A DNA stretch of 32,438 nucleotides, from contig CAIMSU010000109.1 in assembly GCA_903844155.1 (NCBI GenBank), positions 1-32,438 on the forward strand, in the 5' to 3' direction. Position 1 is the first letter of the stretch, and the number at the start of each line of letters is the position of its first letter. The DNA is from an uncultured Pseudomonadota bacterium (GTDB lineage: Bacteria > Myxococcota_A > UBA796 > SXON01). Of the stretch, positions 8,090 to 15,996 are shown in pieces. The translations under genes and the position numbers were made by a program. The notes under the pieces were generated by a model, which saw only the letters and a program-made list of their open reading frames with translations, had not been told where the DNA came from and ran no database searches.

Positions 8090-9649
8090 ATGATGATAGT
8101 CAGCCACCCGATGCTCCTTGCCCTCCTAAGCCTCGCGCCGCATTTTGCCGCGCTGGCCGCTCCGCCTGCAAAGCCACCGGCACCGCCGCCGGTGCTGGCC
8201 GCCCCGCCGGCGATGGAGACGGGCGCGAATCCGATGGTCTCGACGATCCTCGCCCACAAGCCGGGGCCCGCGGACTGGTACTTCATCCTCGACACCGCCG
8301 GGAGCATGCTCCCCATCGCCCAGGCCGCGCGCAAGGACATCGCCAGTCTCGTCGAGGTCATGCCCGAGGGCGACCGCGTCTCCGTCGTCGCGATGCACAC
8401 CCGCCCCAGCGAGGCCCTACCGCTTTCGCGAATCGACGCCGTCAACCGCACCACGCTCTCCCAGAAGATCGCGGCCCTCGACCTCACCAGCGCGAAGGAC
8501 GTCGACCTCGGCGGCGCCCTCTCCTGGGCCGTCCACCACCTCACCGATCCCGACGCCGCCAACCTCTCGTTCATCGTGATGGCGAGCCCGTTCTGTCACA
8601 GCCCCTCGGTCGCCTCGGACTACGACAGCGGCGGCCGCGGCTGCCGGCCCATCCGCGGGCTCGACAAGATCGCCTCGACCTACGCCGAGAGTCAAGGCGG
8701 GCGCATCCTGGCGACGACGCTGATCGAGCTCGCTCCGCCCGACGGCGTCGTCGATCCCGTCGGCGTGGACGCAGTCAGGAAGGTGTTCCCGGGTGCCGTG
8801 ACGATCGACGGCAAGACCGAACCATTCGCCACCTGGGCGGCTGATTTTCGCCAGCGGCTCCCGCTCCAACGGGTCCTACCGCTCGCCCACCACGACGCCG
8901 AACGCACCGCACTCCTCGTCCGGGTCGATCACCCCCCGACCGCCGAGTCGCCCATCGCGACCGTCACGCTGACCTCGGGGATGAACCTGCTGGATCTCCA
9001 CCTCTCCGCCCTCGACATCAACGGGACGGACGAGGGCGAGACGGACCTGCGGCCGACCGCCTCGTTTCAGGTCCCGATCGACCTCCCGCCGCAGCCCTTC
9101 CGCCTCCTCCCCGCAGAAGAGAGCGTCAACCTGCCGATCCGCGTGACGGCGACGGGGGAGCTGCGGCCAGCCGACGGTCTGTCCGCCGTCGGAATCGACC
9201 CCGCGCGACCGGCGCTGACGGCCACCGGGACCGCCGTGGTGACCCGCAGGATCGGGCCGAGCTGGCCGGAGGTGGTGCTCGCCGGCATCCTTGGCGTTGC
9301 GTTCATCGGGATGGCCGCCACGCTCCTGCGGTCGCGAGCGCGAAAGCCGGTGTTGGAAGGTCAGTTCAGCTATCGACGCCTCGGGCAGGCGCGCCAGACC
9401 CTCCCGCTCGCCGGGTTGACCGAGGCCGGGGTCCGCGCGGAGCCAAACGGCGATCTGGTCGTCGCCGGCACGGAGGAGGCCATCCTTGTGTTCCGCATGA
9501 ACAAGACCAGCCTCGGGGCGACCGCAGAGGTCGAGGTGCGACGGGAGGGGGTCGAGATCAACTCAAAGCCAGTCGCCATCGGCGTTCACGCGGTGCGGGT
9601 CGGGGCGACGAGCCTGCAGTTCGACGACTACCGGTTGACGTGGGAATGA
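8090..9649 (+). CDS. Membrane-anchored von Willebrand factor A domain protein
   Basis: 519 residues from ATG 8090; ATG 8111 gives a cleaner signal peptide (MLLALLSLAPHFAALA) and has TGATAGT at 8094-8100 just upstream, so the shorter start is plausible. After a Pro-rich linker, residues about 62-260 are a VWA domain with a modified MIDAS DTAGSM (Asp68, Ala70 in place of the first Ser, Ser72). A beta-rich middle region follows, then one transmembrane helix at about 393-414 (VVLAGILGVAFIGMAATLL) and a C-terminal domain of about 100 residues, possibly cytoplasmic. The Cys pair in FCHSPSVASDYDSGGRGC may form a disulfide. The likely role is protein-protein binding at the envelope; the partner is unknown. 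Signal peptide plus one helix places the VWA part outside the inner membrane. Confidence 0.78.
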   Translation: MMIVSHPMLLALLSLAPHFAALAAPPAKPPAPPPVLAAPPAMETGANPMVSTILAHKPGPADWYFILDTAGSMLPIAQAARKDIASLVEVMPEGDRVSVVAMHTRPSEALPLSRIDAVNRTTLSQKIAALDLTSAKDVDLGGALSWAVHHLTDPDAANLSFIVMASPFCHSPSVASDYDSGGRGCRPIRGLDKIASTYAESQGGRILATTLIELAPPDGVVDPVGVDAVRKVFPGAVTIDGKTEPFATWAADFRQRLPLQRVLPLAHHDAERTALLVRVDHPPTAESPIATVTLTSGMNLLDLHLSALDINGTDEGETDLRPTASFQVPIDLPPQPFRLLPAEESVNLPIRVTATGELRPADGLSAVGIDPARPALTATGTAVVTRRIGPSWPEVVLAGILGVAFIGMAATLLRSRARKPVLEGQFSYRRLGQARQTLPLAGLTEAGVRAEPNGDLVVAGTEEAILVFRMNKTSLGATAEVEVRREGVEINSKPVAIGVHAVRVGATSLQFDDYRLTWE

Positions 9650-9686
9650 AGTCCGGCCGTTCGCGGCGAGCGACGGAAGGGGCGGA

Positions 9687-10406
9687 TCAAAGCGAAAAGT
9701 CAGCGCCGAAGTAGCGGGCCCGGGCATGCGGGTTCGCGGCGACCTCGGCCGGCGTCCCCCTGGCGTGGACAACCCCGGCGTCGACGAGAACGGCGGTGTC
9801 GCAAACGGCGAGGGTCTCGCGAACCGCGTGATCGGAGATCAGCACGCCAACGCCCGTTGCGGCTATCGTGCGGACCAACGCCTGAAAGCCGGCGACGGCG
9901 ATGGGATCGACACCCGCAAAGGGCTCGTCGAGCAGCAACACCCGCGGTGCGATGCCGAGGAGCCTGGCGATGGCCAGACGCTTGCGCTCACCACCCGACA
10001 GCCCGGAGACCGAGCGCTTCGCCAGGCCCCCAAGGCCCGCCTGGTCGAGCAGATCGTCGGGTTTGAGGCCGGATCCGGAGAGGTCGACGGCGAGGGCGAC
10101 GTTGTCGCGCACGGAAAGATCGACAAGCAAGGTGTCCTCTTGCGGGAGGTAACCGAGCCCCGCCCGCGCCCGAGCTGCGAGGCTCATGCCGTTCAGGATG
10201 GTACTTCCAAGCCGGACATCGCCGCGATCGGGCGCGACCACGCCCGTCAGCATGCGAAACGTCGTCGTCTTCCCCGCGCCGTTCGGGCCGAGAAGCCCGA
10301 CCACGCGCCCCGGCTCGACCACGATCGACACATCGTCGACAACCACACGCCCACCGTACGTTTTTCGCAGGTGGTCAGCGACGAGGGCGAGCGGGGCGGT
10401 GGGCAC
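9687..10406 (-). CDS. lptB: LPS export ABC transporter ATP-binding protein LptB
   Basis: 239 residues of an ABC ATPase. Walker A is GPNGAGKTT (about 40-48), followed by GLGYLPQEDTLLVDLSVRDNVALAV, the signature LSGGERKRLAIARLL, Walker B VLLLDEPFAGVDPIAV, ISDHAVRETLAVCD and the C-terminal ARARYFGADFSL. This combination is characteristic of LptB, the cytoplasmic ATPase that with LptFG powers transport of lipopolysaccharide to the outer membrane. None of lptA/C/F/G lies in the window. It starts at GTG 10406 with no Shine-Dalgarno sequence and a -10-like box at exact leaderless spacing; it is divergent from the nitrilase-family gene. Confidence 0.92.
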   Translation of the reverse strand: MPTAPLALVADHLRKTYGGRVVVDDVSIVVEPGRVVGLLGPNGAGKTTTFRMLTGVVAPDRGDVRLGSTILNGMSLAARARAGLGYLPQEDTLLVDLSVRDNVALAVDLSGSGLKPDDLLDQAGLGGLAKRSVSGLSGGERKRLAIARLLGIAPRVLLLDEPFAGVDPIAVAGFQALVRTIAATGVGVLISDHAVRETLAVCDTAVLVDAGVVHARGTPAEVAANPHARARYFGADFSL

Positions 10407-10412
10407 GATGGG

Positions 10413-10420
10413 CAGGTATC
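10413..10420 (-). promoter_or_regulatory. Putative leaderless -10 box of lptB
   Basis: Minus-strand TTGATACC; the TA lies at 10418-10417 and the T is exactly 12 nt before GTG 10406. It is the mirror image of the box at 10461, so the two create the apparent inverted repeat CTTGATACC/GGTATCAAG of this divergent intergenic region (10407-10474). Confidence 0.52.
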
Positions 10421-10460
10421 AAGGGGGCGCACCCGGCCCGTGTCGGCCCCCGGCTTTCTT

Positions 10461-10468
10461 GATACCAC
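10461..10468 (+). promoter_or_regulatory. Putative leaderless -10 box of the nitrilase-family gene
   Basis: TTGATACC at 10459-10466; T10463 is exactly 12 nt before GTG 10475. It mirrors the lptB box on the other strand. No -35 hexamer is evident. Confidence 0.52.
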
Positions 10469-10474
10469 CGCCCG

Positions 10475-11260
10475 GTGAAGGTCGCGCTCGTACAACTCGA
10501 TCTCGCGTGGGAGGACCCCGCAGTCAACCGTCAGCGCGCGGAGCGGCGATTGCGCGAAGCGGCGGCGCTTGGAGCGCGGCTCGTGGTGCTGCCGGAGATG
10601 TTCACGTGCGGGTTTTCGATGCGCGCGACGGCCGAGGCGGAGGGTGGCGAGACCGAAGCGTGGATGGCCGAGGCGGCGGCCGGGATGGACCTGTGGATCC
10701 TCGCCGGCGTTCCGCAGCTCTCGGCGGAAGGACGGCAGAATCGGGCGGTGCTGATGTCGCCGACGGGCGCGGTGCAGCGGTATTCCAAGCTCCACCCCTT
10801 CTCGATGGCCGACGAGCACCACCACTACGCGCCGGGCAGCGAGACTGTGACCTGGGACGTGGAGGGGCTGCGCCTCACCCCCTTCATCTGCTACGACCTG
10901 CGTTTTCCCGAGGTGTTCCGGGCCACCGCGGCGCACACGGACCTGTACTGCGTCATCGCCAATTGGCCGGAGCGTCGGCGGGCGCACTGGCAGGCCCTGC
11001 TCCTCGCCCGCGCCATCGAGAACCAGGCGTTTGTCGCCGGGGTAAACCGGGTGGGCGACGGCGACGGGCTGCACTATGCGGGCGACAGCGCGCTGGTCTC
11101 GCCCTGGGGCGAGCGCATCGTGTCCGCCGCGGAGGCCGAAACCGTGGTCGTCGGCGAGGTTTCCAGGGAAGCCGTCGCCAACGCGCGCCTGACCTTCCCG
11201 GTCCTGAACGACCGCCGGCCGCCCGTCCCGCACCGAACCTCGTCAGATAGCCAGGGATGA
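10475..11260 (+). CDS. Carbon-nitrogen hydrolase, YafV-like omega-amidase
   Basis: 261 residues of the nitrilase superfamily. The catalytic triad is visible as Glu41 (VVLPEMFTCGF), Lys105 (YSKLHPF) and Cys139 (PFICYDLRFPE). The LPEMFTxGFSM and DEHHHYAPG segments and the length fit the YafV/Nit2-like omega-amidases, which hydrolyse 2-oxoglutaramate and 2-oxosuccinamate to free the methionine-salvage transaminase pathway of its by-product. Substrate is inferred from family resemblance. It starts at GTG, apparently leaderless, and its last 4 nt overlap the start of the RNA methyltransferase gene (ATGA), so the pair is co-translated. Confidence 0.87.
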   Translation: MKVALVQLDLAWEDPAVNRQRAERRLREAAALGARLVVLPEMFTCGFSMRATAEAEGGETEAWMAEAAAGMDLWILAGVPQLSAEGRQNRAVLMSPTGAVQRYSKLHPFSMADEHHHYAPGSETVTWDVEGLRLTPFICYDLRFPEVFRATAAHTDLYCVIANWPERRRAHWQALLLARAIENQAFVAGVNRVGDGDGLHYAGDSALVSPWGERIVSAAEAETVVVGEVSREAVANARLTFPVLNDRRPPVPHRTSSDSQG

Positions 11261-12738
11261 AGCACCACAAGCATCGCACGCCGCGCGAGGTGGTCATCGA
11301 CCGGATCGACGCGAAAGGGCGGGGTGAGGGTAAGGATGAGGGCGGGCGAAGCTGGGCTATCCGCGGTGCGCCGGTGGGAGCGACGGTCCTGGCAGCAGGC
11401 CGCAATTTTGACGGCGTGCGGCTGGCGACGGTGCGGCCGGCCGACGACGCCGTCAGCCCGCCGTGCCCGGTTTTCGGTGTTTGCGGCGGGTGCCAGTGGC
11501 AGGAGATGCCGGTCGGGCGGCAGCGCGAGGAGAAGGCGCGGATGCTGGGACGGATGCTCGGCGAGCTAGCCGGGACGGACCACGGCATGCTTCACGCCGG
11601 GCCCGAGTACGGCTACCGCAACAAGATCGAGTTGACGTTCGGCACGGCCCGGTACCTGCTCGCGGACGAATTGAACACGGAGATCGGCCGGATTGGCCGC
11701 TGGCTCGGCTTTCACGCCCCCGGACGGTACGACCGGATCGTCGACGCGCCCGCGTGCGCCCTCGCCTCGCCCGCGATCAACGCCGTGTACCAGCGCATTC
11801 GCGCCGACATCATGGCTTCTGACCTGCCCTTCTGGGACGCCGACGCCCACATCGGCTTCTTCCGCAACCTCGTCCTCCGCTCCGGCGACCTATCAAAAGC
11901 GACGACGTCGCTTTTGATACATCCCCAGGGGCAGGTCCTCGTTGCGGTCTACACGGCACCGGGCGACGACGCGCAGGCGGCGTGGCTGCGGGAAAAGGCG
12001 CCGCGCTGGGGCGCGACATGCGTTGGCTGGTTCGAGAACGCCGGGCCAGCCGACGCCGTCGGCGGGGAGCTGCGTGAGGTGCTCGTCGGCGGAGAGCTGG
12101 CGATCACCGACGGTATCTCGGGGCTGGTGTTCCGACTGTCGCCGACCGCGTTCTTCCAGGCCAACGCCATCGCCGCGGAGGAGATGGTGCGGGTTGTCCG
12201 GGAGTACCTGGCCCTGGACCGACCGAGCTCGTCGGATTCGCGCCCAACCGTGCTCTGGGATCTGTACTGCGGCGCGGGCCTGCTCGGCCTGGCCTGCGCC
12301 GCGTCGTTCGACGAGGTCGTCGGCATCGAGACCGTCGCAGCCGCCGTCGCGGACGCTGAAGCCAACGCCGTTGCCAACGCCGTCCACAACGCCAGGTTCG
12401 TCGCCGGCAACGTCGAACACCTGGTCGCCGATCTCCTCGCCACCACCCCGCCGGACGCCGTCATCGTCGACCCGCCGCGCAACGGCCTGCACCCCGACGC
12501 CCTCGCCGTCCTCACCCGCCTCGCCCGCCCCTCGACGGGCCACGCGCCTCCCGTCCTCGTCTACGTGGCGTGCAAGCCCACGTCGCTCCTCCGCGACGGC
12601 CGGGCGCTGATCGCCGCGGGCTGGACGTGCACGGACCGCGTCGCCATCGACCTTTTCCCGCAGACCGCGCACGTGGAGGTCGTGAGCCGCTGGATTGTCA
12701 ATCGCTCAATCACGCCGGTCGGACCGCCGTCACCCTGA
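11257..12738 (+). CDS. 23S rRNA/tRNA m5U methyltransferase (RlmD/TrmA family) with in-frame palindrome insertion
   Basis: 493 residues. An N-terminal OB/TRAM-like region (about 10-65) is followed by a four-cysteine iron-sulfur site (Cys70, Cys76, Cys79, Cys167), a Rossmann methyltransferase core (LWDLYCGAGLLGLA, about 333-347), VDPPRNG (404-410) and nucleophile Cys439 in YVACKP; AFFQAN (about 298-303) is also typical. It would methylate C5 of a uridine in rRNA or tRNA; which site cannot be told. Residues 211-224 (DLSKATTSLLIHPQ) interrupt a region that in the family normally runs straight from the LR-x-G turn into the next strand, and are encoded by a 29-bp palindrome also found in the CoA-transferase gene. 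The 3' end overlaps the convergent 68-aa gene by 29 nt. Confidence 0.9.
   Translation: MKHHKHRTPREVVIDRIDAKGRGEGKDEGGRSWAIRGAPVGATVLAAGRNFDGVRLATVRPADDAVSPPCPVFGVCGGCQWQEMPVGRQREEKARMLGRMLGELAGTDHGMLHAGPEYGYRNKIELTFGTARYLLADELNTEIGRIGRWLGFHAPGRYDRIVDAPACALASPAINAVYQRIRADIMASDLPFWDADAHIGFFRNLVLRSGDLSKATTSLLIHPQGQVLVAVYTAPGDDAQAAWLREKAPRWGATCVGWFENAGPADAVGGELREVLVGGELAITDGISGLVFRLSPTAFFQANAIAAEEMVRVVREYLALDRPSSSDSRPTVLWDLYCGAGLLGLACAASFDEVVGIETVAAAVADAEANAVANAVHNARFVAGNVEHLVADLLATTPPDAVIVDPPRNGLHPDALAVLTRLARPSTGHAPPVLVYVACKPTSLLRDGRALIAAGWTCTDRVAIDLFPQTAHVEVVSRWIVNRSITPVGPPSP
11891..11919 (+). repeat. In-frame palindromic element, copy A
   Basis: A perfect inverted repeat with 14-nt arms (11891-11904 and 11906-11919) around a single A at 11905. 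The left arm is TATCAAAAGCGACG. It lies wholly inside the RNA methyltransferase gene and is translated as part of GDLSKATTSLLIHP. The copy at 15565-15593 has 28 of 29 identical bases and is read in the same phase in another gene. Shared flanks (GGCGAC before, ATCC after) suggest a full unit of about 42 bp, that is 14 codons. Confidence 0.85.
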
Positions 12739-12916
12739 GCTGCGGCCCCTGCATGAAGATCCCGAAGCCCTCCTCCCGCTCCCCGTCGACAATCACCTCG
12801 CGCCCGTCCAGGTCGCCGGGAACCACGCCGACGAGCACGAAACGCTCTTTTCCCGCGGTCAACACCCAAGTGCCCCCCTCAAGCCGGTTCTTCTCCAGCC
12901 GCCCGCGGACCGTCAC
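12710..12916 (-). CDS. Small beta-rich protein, DUF5818-like
   Basis: 68 residues starting at GTG 12916: VRGRLEKNRLEGGTW, then LTAGKERFVLVG, LDGREVIVDGE, GIFMQGPQLRVTAV. The alternating hydrophobic pattern predicts a small beta barrel. The EGG-x-W and late GPxLRV elements resemble short DUF5818-type proteins; this is a weak resemblance. Its GTG overlaps the TGA of the upstream subtilase (GTGA, 12913-12916), so its synthesis is coupled to that membrane protease. GGGGGCGG just upstream may act as ribosome site. It has no signal peptide or membrane segment and so would be cytoplasmic. The end overlaps the methyltransferase gene by 29 nt. Confidence 0.6.
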   Translation of the reverse strand: MTVRGRLEKNRLEGGTWVLTAGKERFVLVGVVPGDLDGREVIVDGEREEGFGIFMQGPQLRVTAVRPA

Positions 12917-14721
12917 GACGCCGCCCCCGGCTGACGCAACCGCAGCATCCCCGACCCCGCAAGCGCTGCGACGAGCGCGACCGTCCCGTTGACGGTCAGC
13001 CACGTCCGCCCCCAGATCATCGGCAGCCAAAGCGGAATATCGCTCGTCGCCGCACCGTAGAGCAGGTAGGTGCCGACCCCAAGCGCGAGGCCGACGGCGA
13101 GCGGGCCGAGGTAACGGGAGGGAGAGACGAAAATCACCGCGAGCGCCGGCACGATCGCGGACTGCCACAGCGGAAAGCCAGCGACGGCGACCCCGAAGAA
13201 CGAGGCCGTGGGCCACTCCTGGAAGGGGCGCTGGACGAGATCGCCCAGCATCGTCGGCGGCAGCGGGAGCAGCGGGAGGACGAAGAGGCCGCCAGCGGCC
13301 ACGCCCGCCGAGAGCACGGTCCCCAAACGGGCCCAGCCCCGCAGCCCGGCGAGCAGGCTGACGGCGAAGGCAATCGCAGAGCCGACGGCGAACAGCAGGC
13401 CCTGGCGTGCGAACAGCAGCGTCCGGACCGCCGCGGAGACATCCAGCTTTCCAGCGCCGAATTTCACGGCGTCGTCGGCCGCGCCGGGGCCCGGGGCCGC
13501 GTGGTCGAGGAGCAAGCACTCGGCCTCCGTTGGCGTCGCCCCCATCCCGAGCAGCACGGCAGCGGCGCCGGCAACGTGCGGGCTCGCCATCGACGTGCCC
13601 TGGAATTCCGTGAGGTTGACCTTGCCGTCCGTCACCACGGCCTGCGTGATCCCGCCGCCCGTCACGGTCTTGTCCCCGCCCGGACCGGCGATCTCGACGC
13701 CCTTGCCCCAACTTGAGTACGGCGCCAGCGCGCCCGTCGGCCCGAACGCGCTGACCGCCAGCGCATGCTCTGCGTCGGCCGGGCTGCCGATCCCCTCCCC
13801 GCCGCTGTTTCCAGCCGCAGCGACGACGATGACGCCACGCCCGCGCGCCCGCTCGACCGCGTTGACCAGCACATCGCTATGTCCGCCTCCCAGCGACATG
13901 TTGATGACCTGCGCGCCGTGGTCGACCGCGTAGTCGATGGCCGCGGCGATCCACGCAGTCTGCCCGGAGCCGCTGGCGGAGAGCACCTTCAGCGGCAAGA
14001 TCGTCGCGTTCGGCGCCACCCCGGCCACCCCGATCCCGTTGTCAGTTGCCTGCGCGATGGTGCCGGCAACGTGGGTGCCGTGCCCGTTGTCGTCGGCCGA
14101 CGAGGTCCCGCCGGGCACGAACGTCGCGCCGGGGAGCACGTTTTTCAGCTCGGCGGACGGCGTCACGCCGGTGTCGATGACGGCGACGACGACCCCTCGT
14201 CCACCCCCCGCGCGCCACCCCGTGCTCGCGCCGATCGCGGCGAGGTTCCACTGCGCCGACAAACCCGGGTCGTCGGGGAACCCGAGCCAAGCAGTCGGCC
14301 CGGCGGGCACCTCCGTCGCCGCGTAGCTCTGCTCGGGTTCAGCAGCTTCGACCAGCCCTCCGCCGATCGACTGCAGAACGGAGATTGCTTCGGCATCCGT
14401 CTCGCCGGCCGGCAGTTCCGCGACATAGAGGCCCGCGTCGGCGGTTTCGGGCCCAGCCAGCATGAGCGGGGCCCCAAGCGCCGCCGAGACCGTGGCGACC
14501 TGCTCCGGCGTGGCGCCGTCGACGAGGTCGATGACGAGCGGCGTGCCCTCGGCGATCGCGACCGGGAAGGCCTCAGCGGCGACGTAGGGCACCGGCGCAG
14601 GCGACGGCGACCAGAAGAGCGCGGCCACGGCGACAGCGCCGATGCCCGCGGCCACGATGCGGGCGGCGGGAGCGACGGGGGGTGCGCCAGGAATTCGGGC
14701 GGAGCGGATGAGCTTGGCCAT
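12913..14721 (-). CDS. S8 (subtilisin) family serine protease with polytopic membrane tail
   Basis: 602 residues. An N-terminal membrane segment (about 20-37) is followed by an inhibitor-like pro-region (about 45-140) and a subtilase domain (about 150-440) with Asp183 (VAVIDTG), His214 (DNGHGTHVAG), oxyanion Asn305 (AAAGNSGG) and Ser377 (EFQGTSMASPHVAG). All catalytic residues are present. Residues 440-592 contain about four to six hydrophobic segments (LLFAVGSAIAFAVSLLAGL, VLSAGVAAGGLFVLPLL, AIVPALAVIFV, LAVGLALGVGTYLLYG, VALVAALAGSGML), so the protease is tethered to the membrane at both ends. Polytopic tails are uncommon in subtilases. The substrate is unknown. The gene is translationally coupled to the 68-residue gene downstream. 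Confidence 0.9.
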   Translation of the reverse strand: MAKLIRSARIPGAPPVAPAARIVAAGIGAVAVAALFWSPSPAPVPYVAAEAFPVAIAEGTPLVIDLVDGATPEQVATVSAALGAPLMLAGPETADAGLYVAELPAGETDAEAISVLQSIGGGLVEAAEPEQSYAATEVPAGPTAWLGFPDDPGLSAQWNLAAIGASTGWRAGGGRGVVVAVIDTGVTPSAELKNVLPGATFVPGGTSSADDNGHGTHVAGTIAQATDNGIGVAGVAPNATILPLKVLSASGSGQTAWIAAAIDYAVDHGAQVINMSLGGGHSDVLVNAVERARGRGVIVVAAAGNSGGEGIGSPADAEHALAVSAFGPTGALAPYSSWGKGVEIAGPGGDKTVTGGGITQAVVTDGKVNLTEFQGTSMASPHVAGAAAVLLGMGATPTEAECLLLDHAAPGPGAADDAVKFGAGKLDVSAAVRTLLFARQGLLFAVGSAIAFAVSLLAGLRGWARLGTVLSAGVAAGGLFVLPLLPLPPTMLGDLVQRPFQEWPTASFFGVAVAGFPLWQSAIVPALAVIFVSPSRYLGPLAVGLALGVGTYLLYGAATSDIPLWLPMIWGRTWLTVNGTVALVAALAGSGMLRLRQPGAAS

Positions 14722-14735
14722 GACGCCTCATGAGG

Positions 14736-14741
14736 AAGATA
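14736..14741 (-). promoter_or_regulatory. Candidate -10 hexamer TATCTT upstream of the subtilase gene
   Basis: Minus-strand TATCTT runs 14741-14736, predicting a start near 14729, 8 nt before ATG 14721. It is the same hexamer as at 3126. The short palindrome CCTCATGAGG lies between it and the start codon. The gap 14722-14850 holds nothing else I can support. Confidence 0.35.
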
Positions 14742-14850
14742 GCCACCGTTTATGCGCCGTCCCCAACAACGGGGCCGCGGCCGGGTGGAGGGCGAGTGCA
14801 AGGACGGTGCAGGAGGGTGACACGCGAGAACGCCGGTAGGTTCCCGGAAC

Positions 14851-15996
14851 TTACGGGGACGCCAGGCCGCCCAGCTCCGCGATCACCTCGGCAGTGTGCT
14901 CACCAAGCGCGGGCGGGGGACGAAACGCGACCATCGGGAGCGGCGGGGCGGGAAATGTCCATGGACCAAGCTGCGTCGTCCGCGCGAGGGGGTGCGCGAG
15001 CGACTGCTCCACCGACAACGCCGCGCCGCACGGCACGCCTGCTGCGGCAAGGCGCGCGTCCCAGACGGCCACGGCATCGCTGGCGAGGACGGTTTCAATC
15101 GCGGCGTCCAGCCGGGAGCGGTCGGCGACACGCTGGGGGAGCGACGCCCACGCGGGATCGCGCGGAAGGTCGAGGGACGAACGCAGCTTTTCCCATAAGC
15201 CGTCGTTCGCACAGCAGATCGCGAGCCAGCCGTCGCGGCAACGATAGAGGTTGTAGGGGGCGATGGACGGGTGCGCGTTGGAGGGCAGCGGCGGCGAGAC
15301 ACCCGCGTTCAACCAGGCAGATGCGTAGTAGGCAAGGAGGTGGTGCTGGACATCCAGCATCGAGATCACGCGCCGACAGCCCAGACCCGTGCGCGCCCGG
15401 TCCAGAAGCCCGAAGAGCACCGCCTGCACGGCCACCTGCGCGCTCGCCAGGTCGGCGATGCTCGGCCCGGCCTTCCGCGGCGGATCCCCGGTCAACGCCG
15501 CGATCCCGCCCACGCTCTGGAGCACGAGGTCGTACCCCGCCCGCCCTGCCCACCCGTCCGGATCTATCAAAAGTGACGACGTCGCTTTTGATACGTCGCC
15601 GAATGCATGGATCGCCACCGAGACCAGCCCCGGGTTTTCCCGGCGAAGCTCCTCGTCTCCGAGCCCGAGGCGCTCCATCACCCCCGCGCGGAAGTTCTCG
15701 ACGACGACGTCGGCGGTCCGCACCAGCCGGCGCGCGAGGTCGAGCCCCTCGGCGGTCTTCAGATCGAGGACGATCGACCGCTTGTTTCGGTTGGTACAGG
15801 CGAAGTAGACGCTCATCCGCTCACCCGGTTCGCCGCCCGGCCCCGTCGCCATGATCGGCAGGAACCGCCGCGTCTCGTCGCCCTCCGGCGCCTCCACCTT
15901 GATCACGTCAAAGCCCTGATCCCCGAGGATCTGCGTCGCCCAGGGCCCGGCCAGCACGCGCGTGAAGTCAATGACGCGGAAAGGCCGACTGGTCAT
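14851..15996 (-). CDS. CaiB/BaiF family (type III) CoA-transferase with in-frame palindrome insertion
   Basis: 381 residues. Family features are RVIDFTRVLAGPWATQILGDQGFDVIKVE at the N terminus, TNRNKRSIVLDLK, ADVVVENFRAGVMERLG, and GPSIADLASAQ, whose Asp182 is the expected catalytic Asp that forms the acyl intermediate. It transfers CoA between carboxylic acids; the substrate pair is not predictable. Residues 134-147 (DVSKATSSLLIDPD) split the usually continuous FG to GRAGYD segment and are encoded by the palindrome at 15565-15593. Its start overlaps the ABC ATPase stop by 4 nt, making it the last gene of a four-gene unit; why an acyl-CoA enzyme travels with this exporter is unclear. Confidence 0.88.
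   Translation of the reverse strand: MTSRPFRVIDFTRVLAGPWATQILGDQGFDVIKVEAPEGDETRRFLPIMATGPGGEPGERMSVYFACTNRNKRSIVLDLKTAEGLDLARRLVRTADVVVENFRAGVMERLGLGDEELRRENPGLVSVAIHAFGDVSKATSSLLIDPDGWAGRAGYDLVLQSVGGIAALTGDPPRKAGPSIADLASAQVAVQAVLFGLLDRARTGLGCRRVISMLDVQHHLLAYYASAWLNAGVSPPLPSNAHPSIAPYNLYRCRDGWLAICCANDGLWEKLRSSLDLPRDPAWASLPQRVADRSRLDAAIETVLASDAVAVWDARLAAAGVPCGAALSVEQSLAHPLARTTQLGPWTFPAPPLPMVAFRPPPALGEHTAEVIAELGGLASP
15565..15593 (-). repeat. In-frame palindromic element, copy B
   Basis: A 29-nt inverted repeat with 14-nt arms, one mismatched pair and one central base, 28/29 identical to the copy at 11891-11919. On the coding (minus) strand it is read as part of GDVSKATSSLLIDP. Of its frames, one contains a stop (TGA), and both copies use the same stop-free frame. 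Confidence 0.85.

Noticed and set aside
10415-10466. Inverted repeat CTTGATACC/GGTATCAAG between lptB and the nitrilase gene, similar at first sight to the ends of the palindromic elements
   Set aside because: Each arm is a GATA -10 box at exactly 12 nt spacing to its own divergent gene, so the symmetry is explained by two back-to-back promoters; the core CAAAAGYGACGTCGTC is absent.
14729-14738. CCTCATGAGG palindrome upstream of the subtilase as an operator
   Set aside because: Only 10 bp, no second copy in the window, and chance occurrence is plausible.
14730-15854. Plus-strand open frame opposite the CoA-transferase
   Set aside because: Arg/Pro/Ala-rich composition typical of antisense frames in GC-rich DNA, with no domain; the CaiB family match on the other strand is strong.
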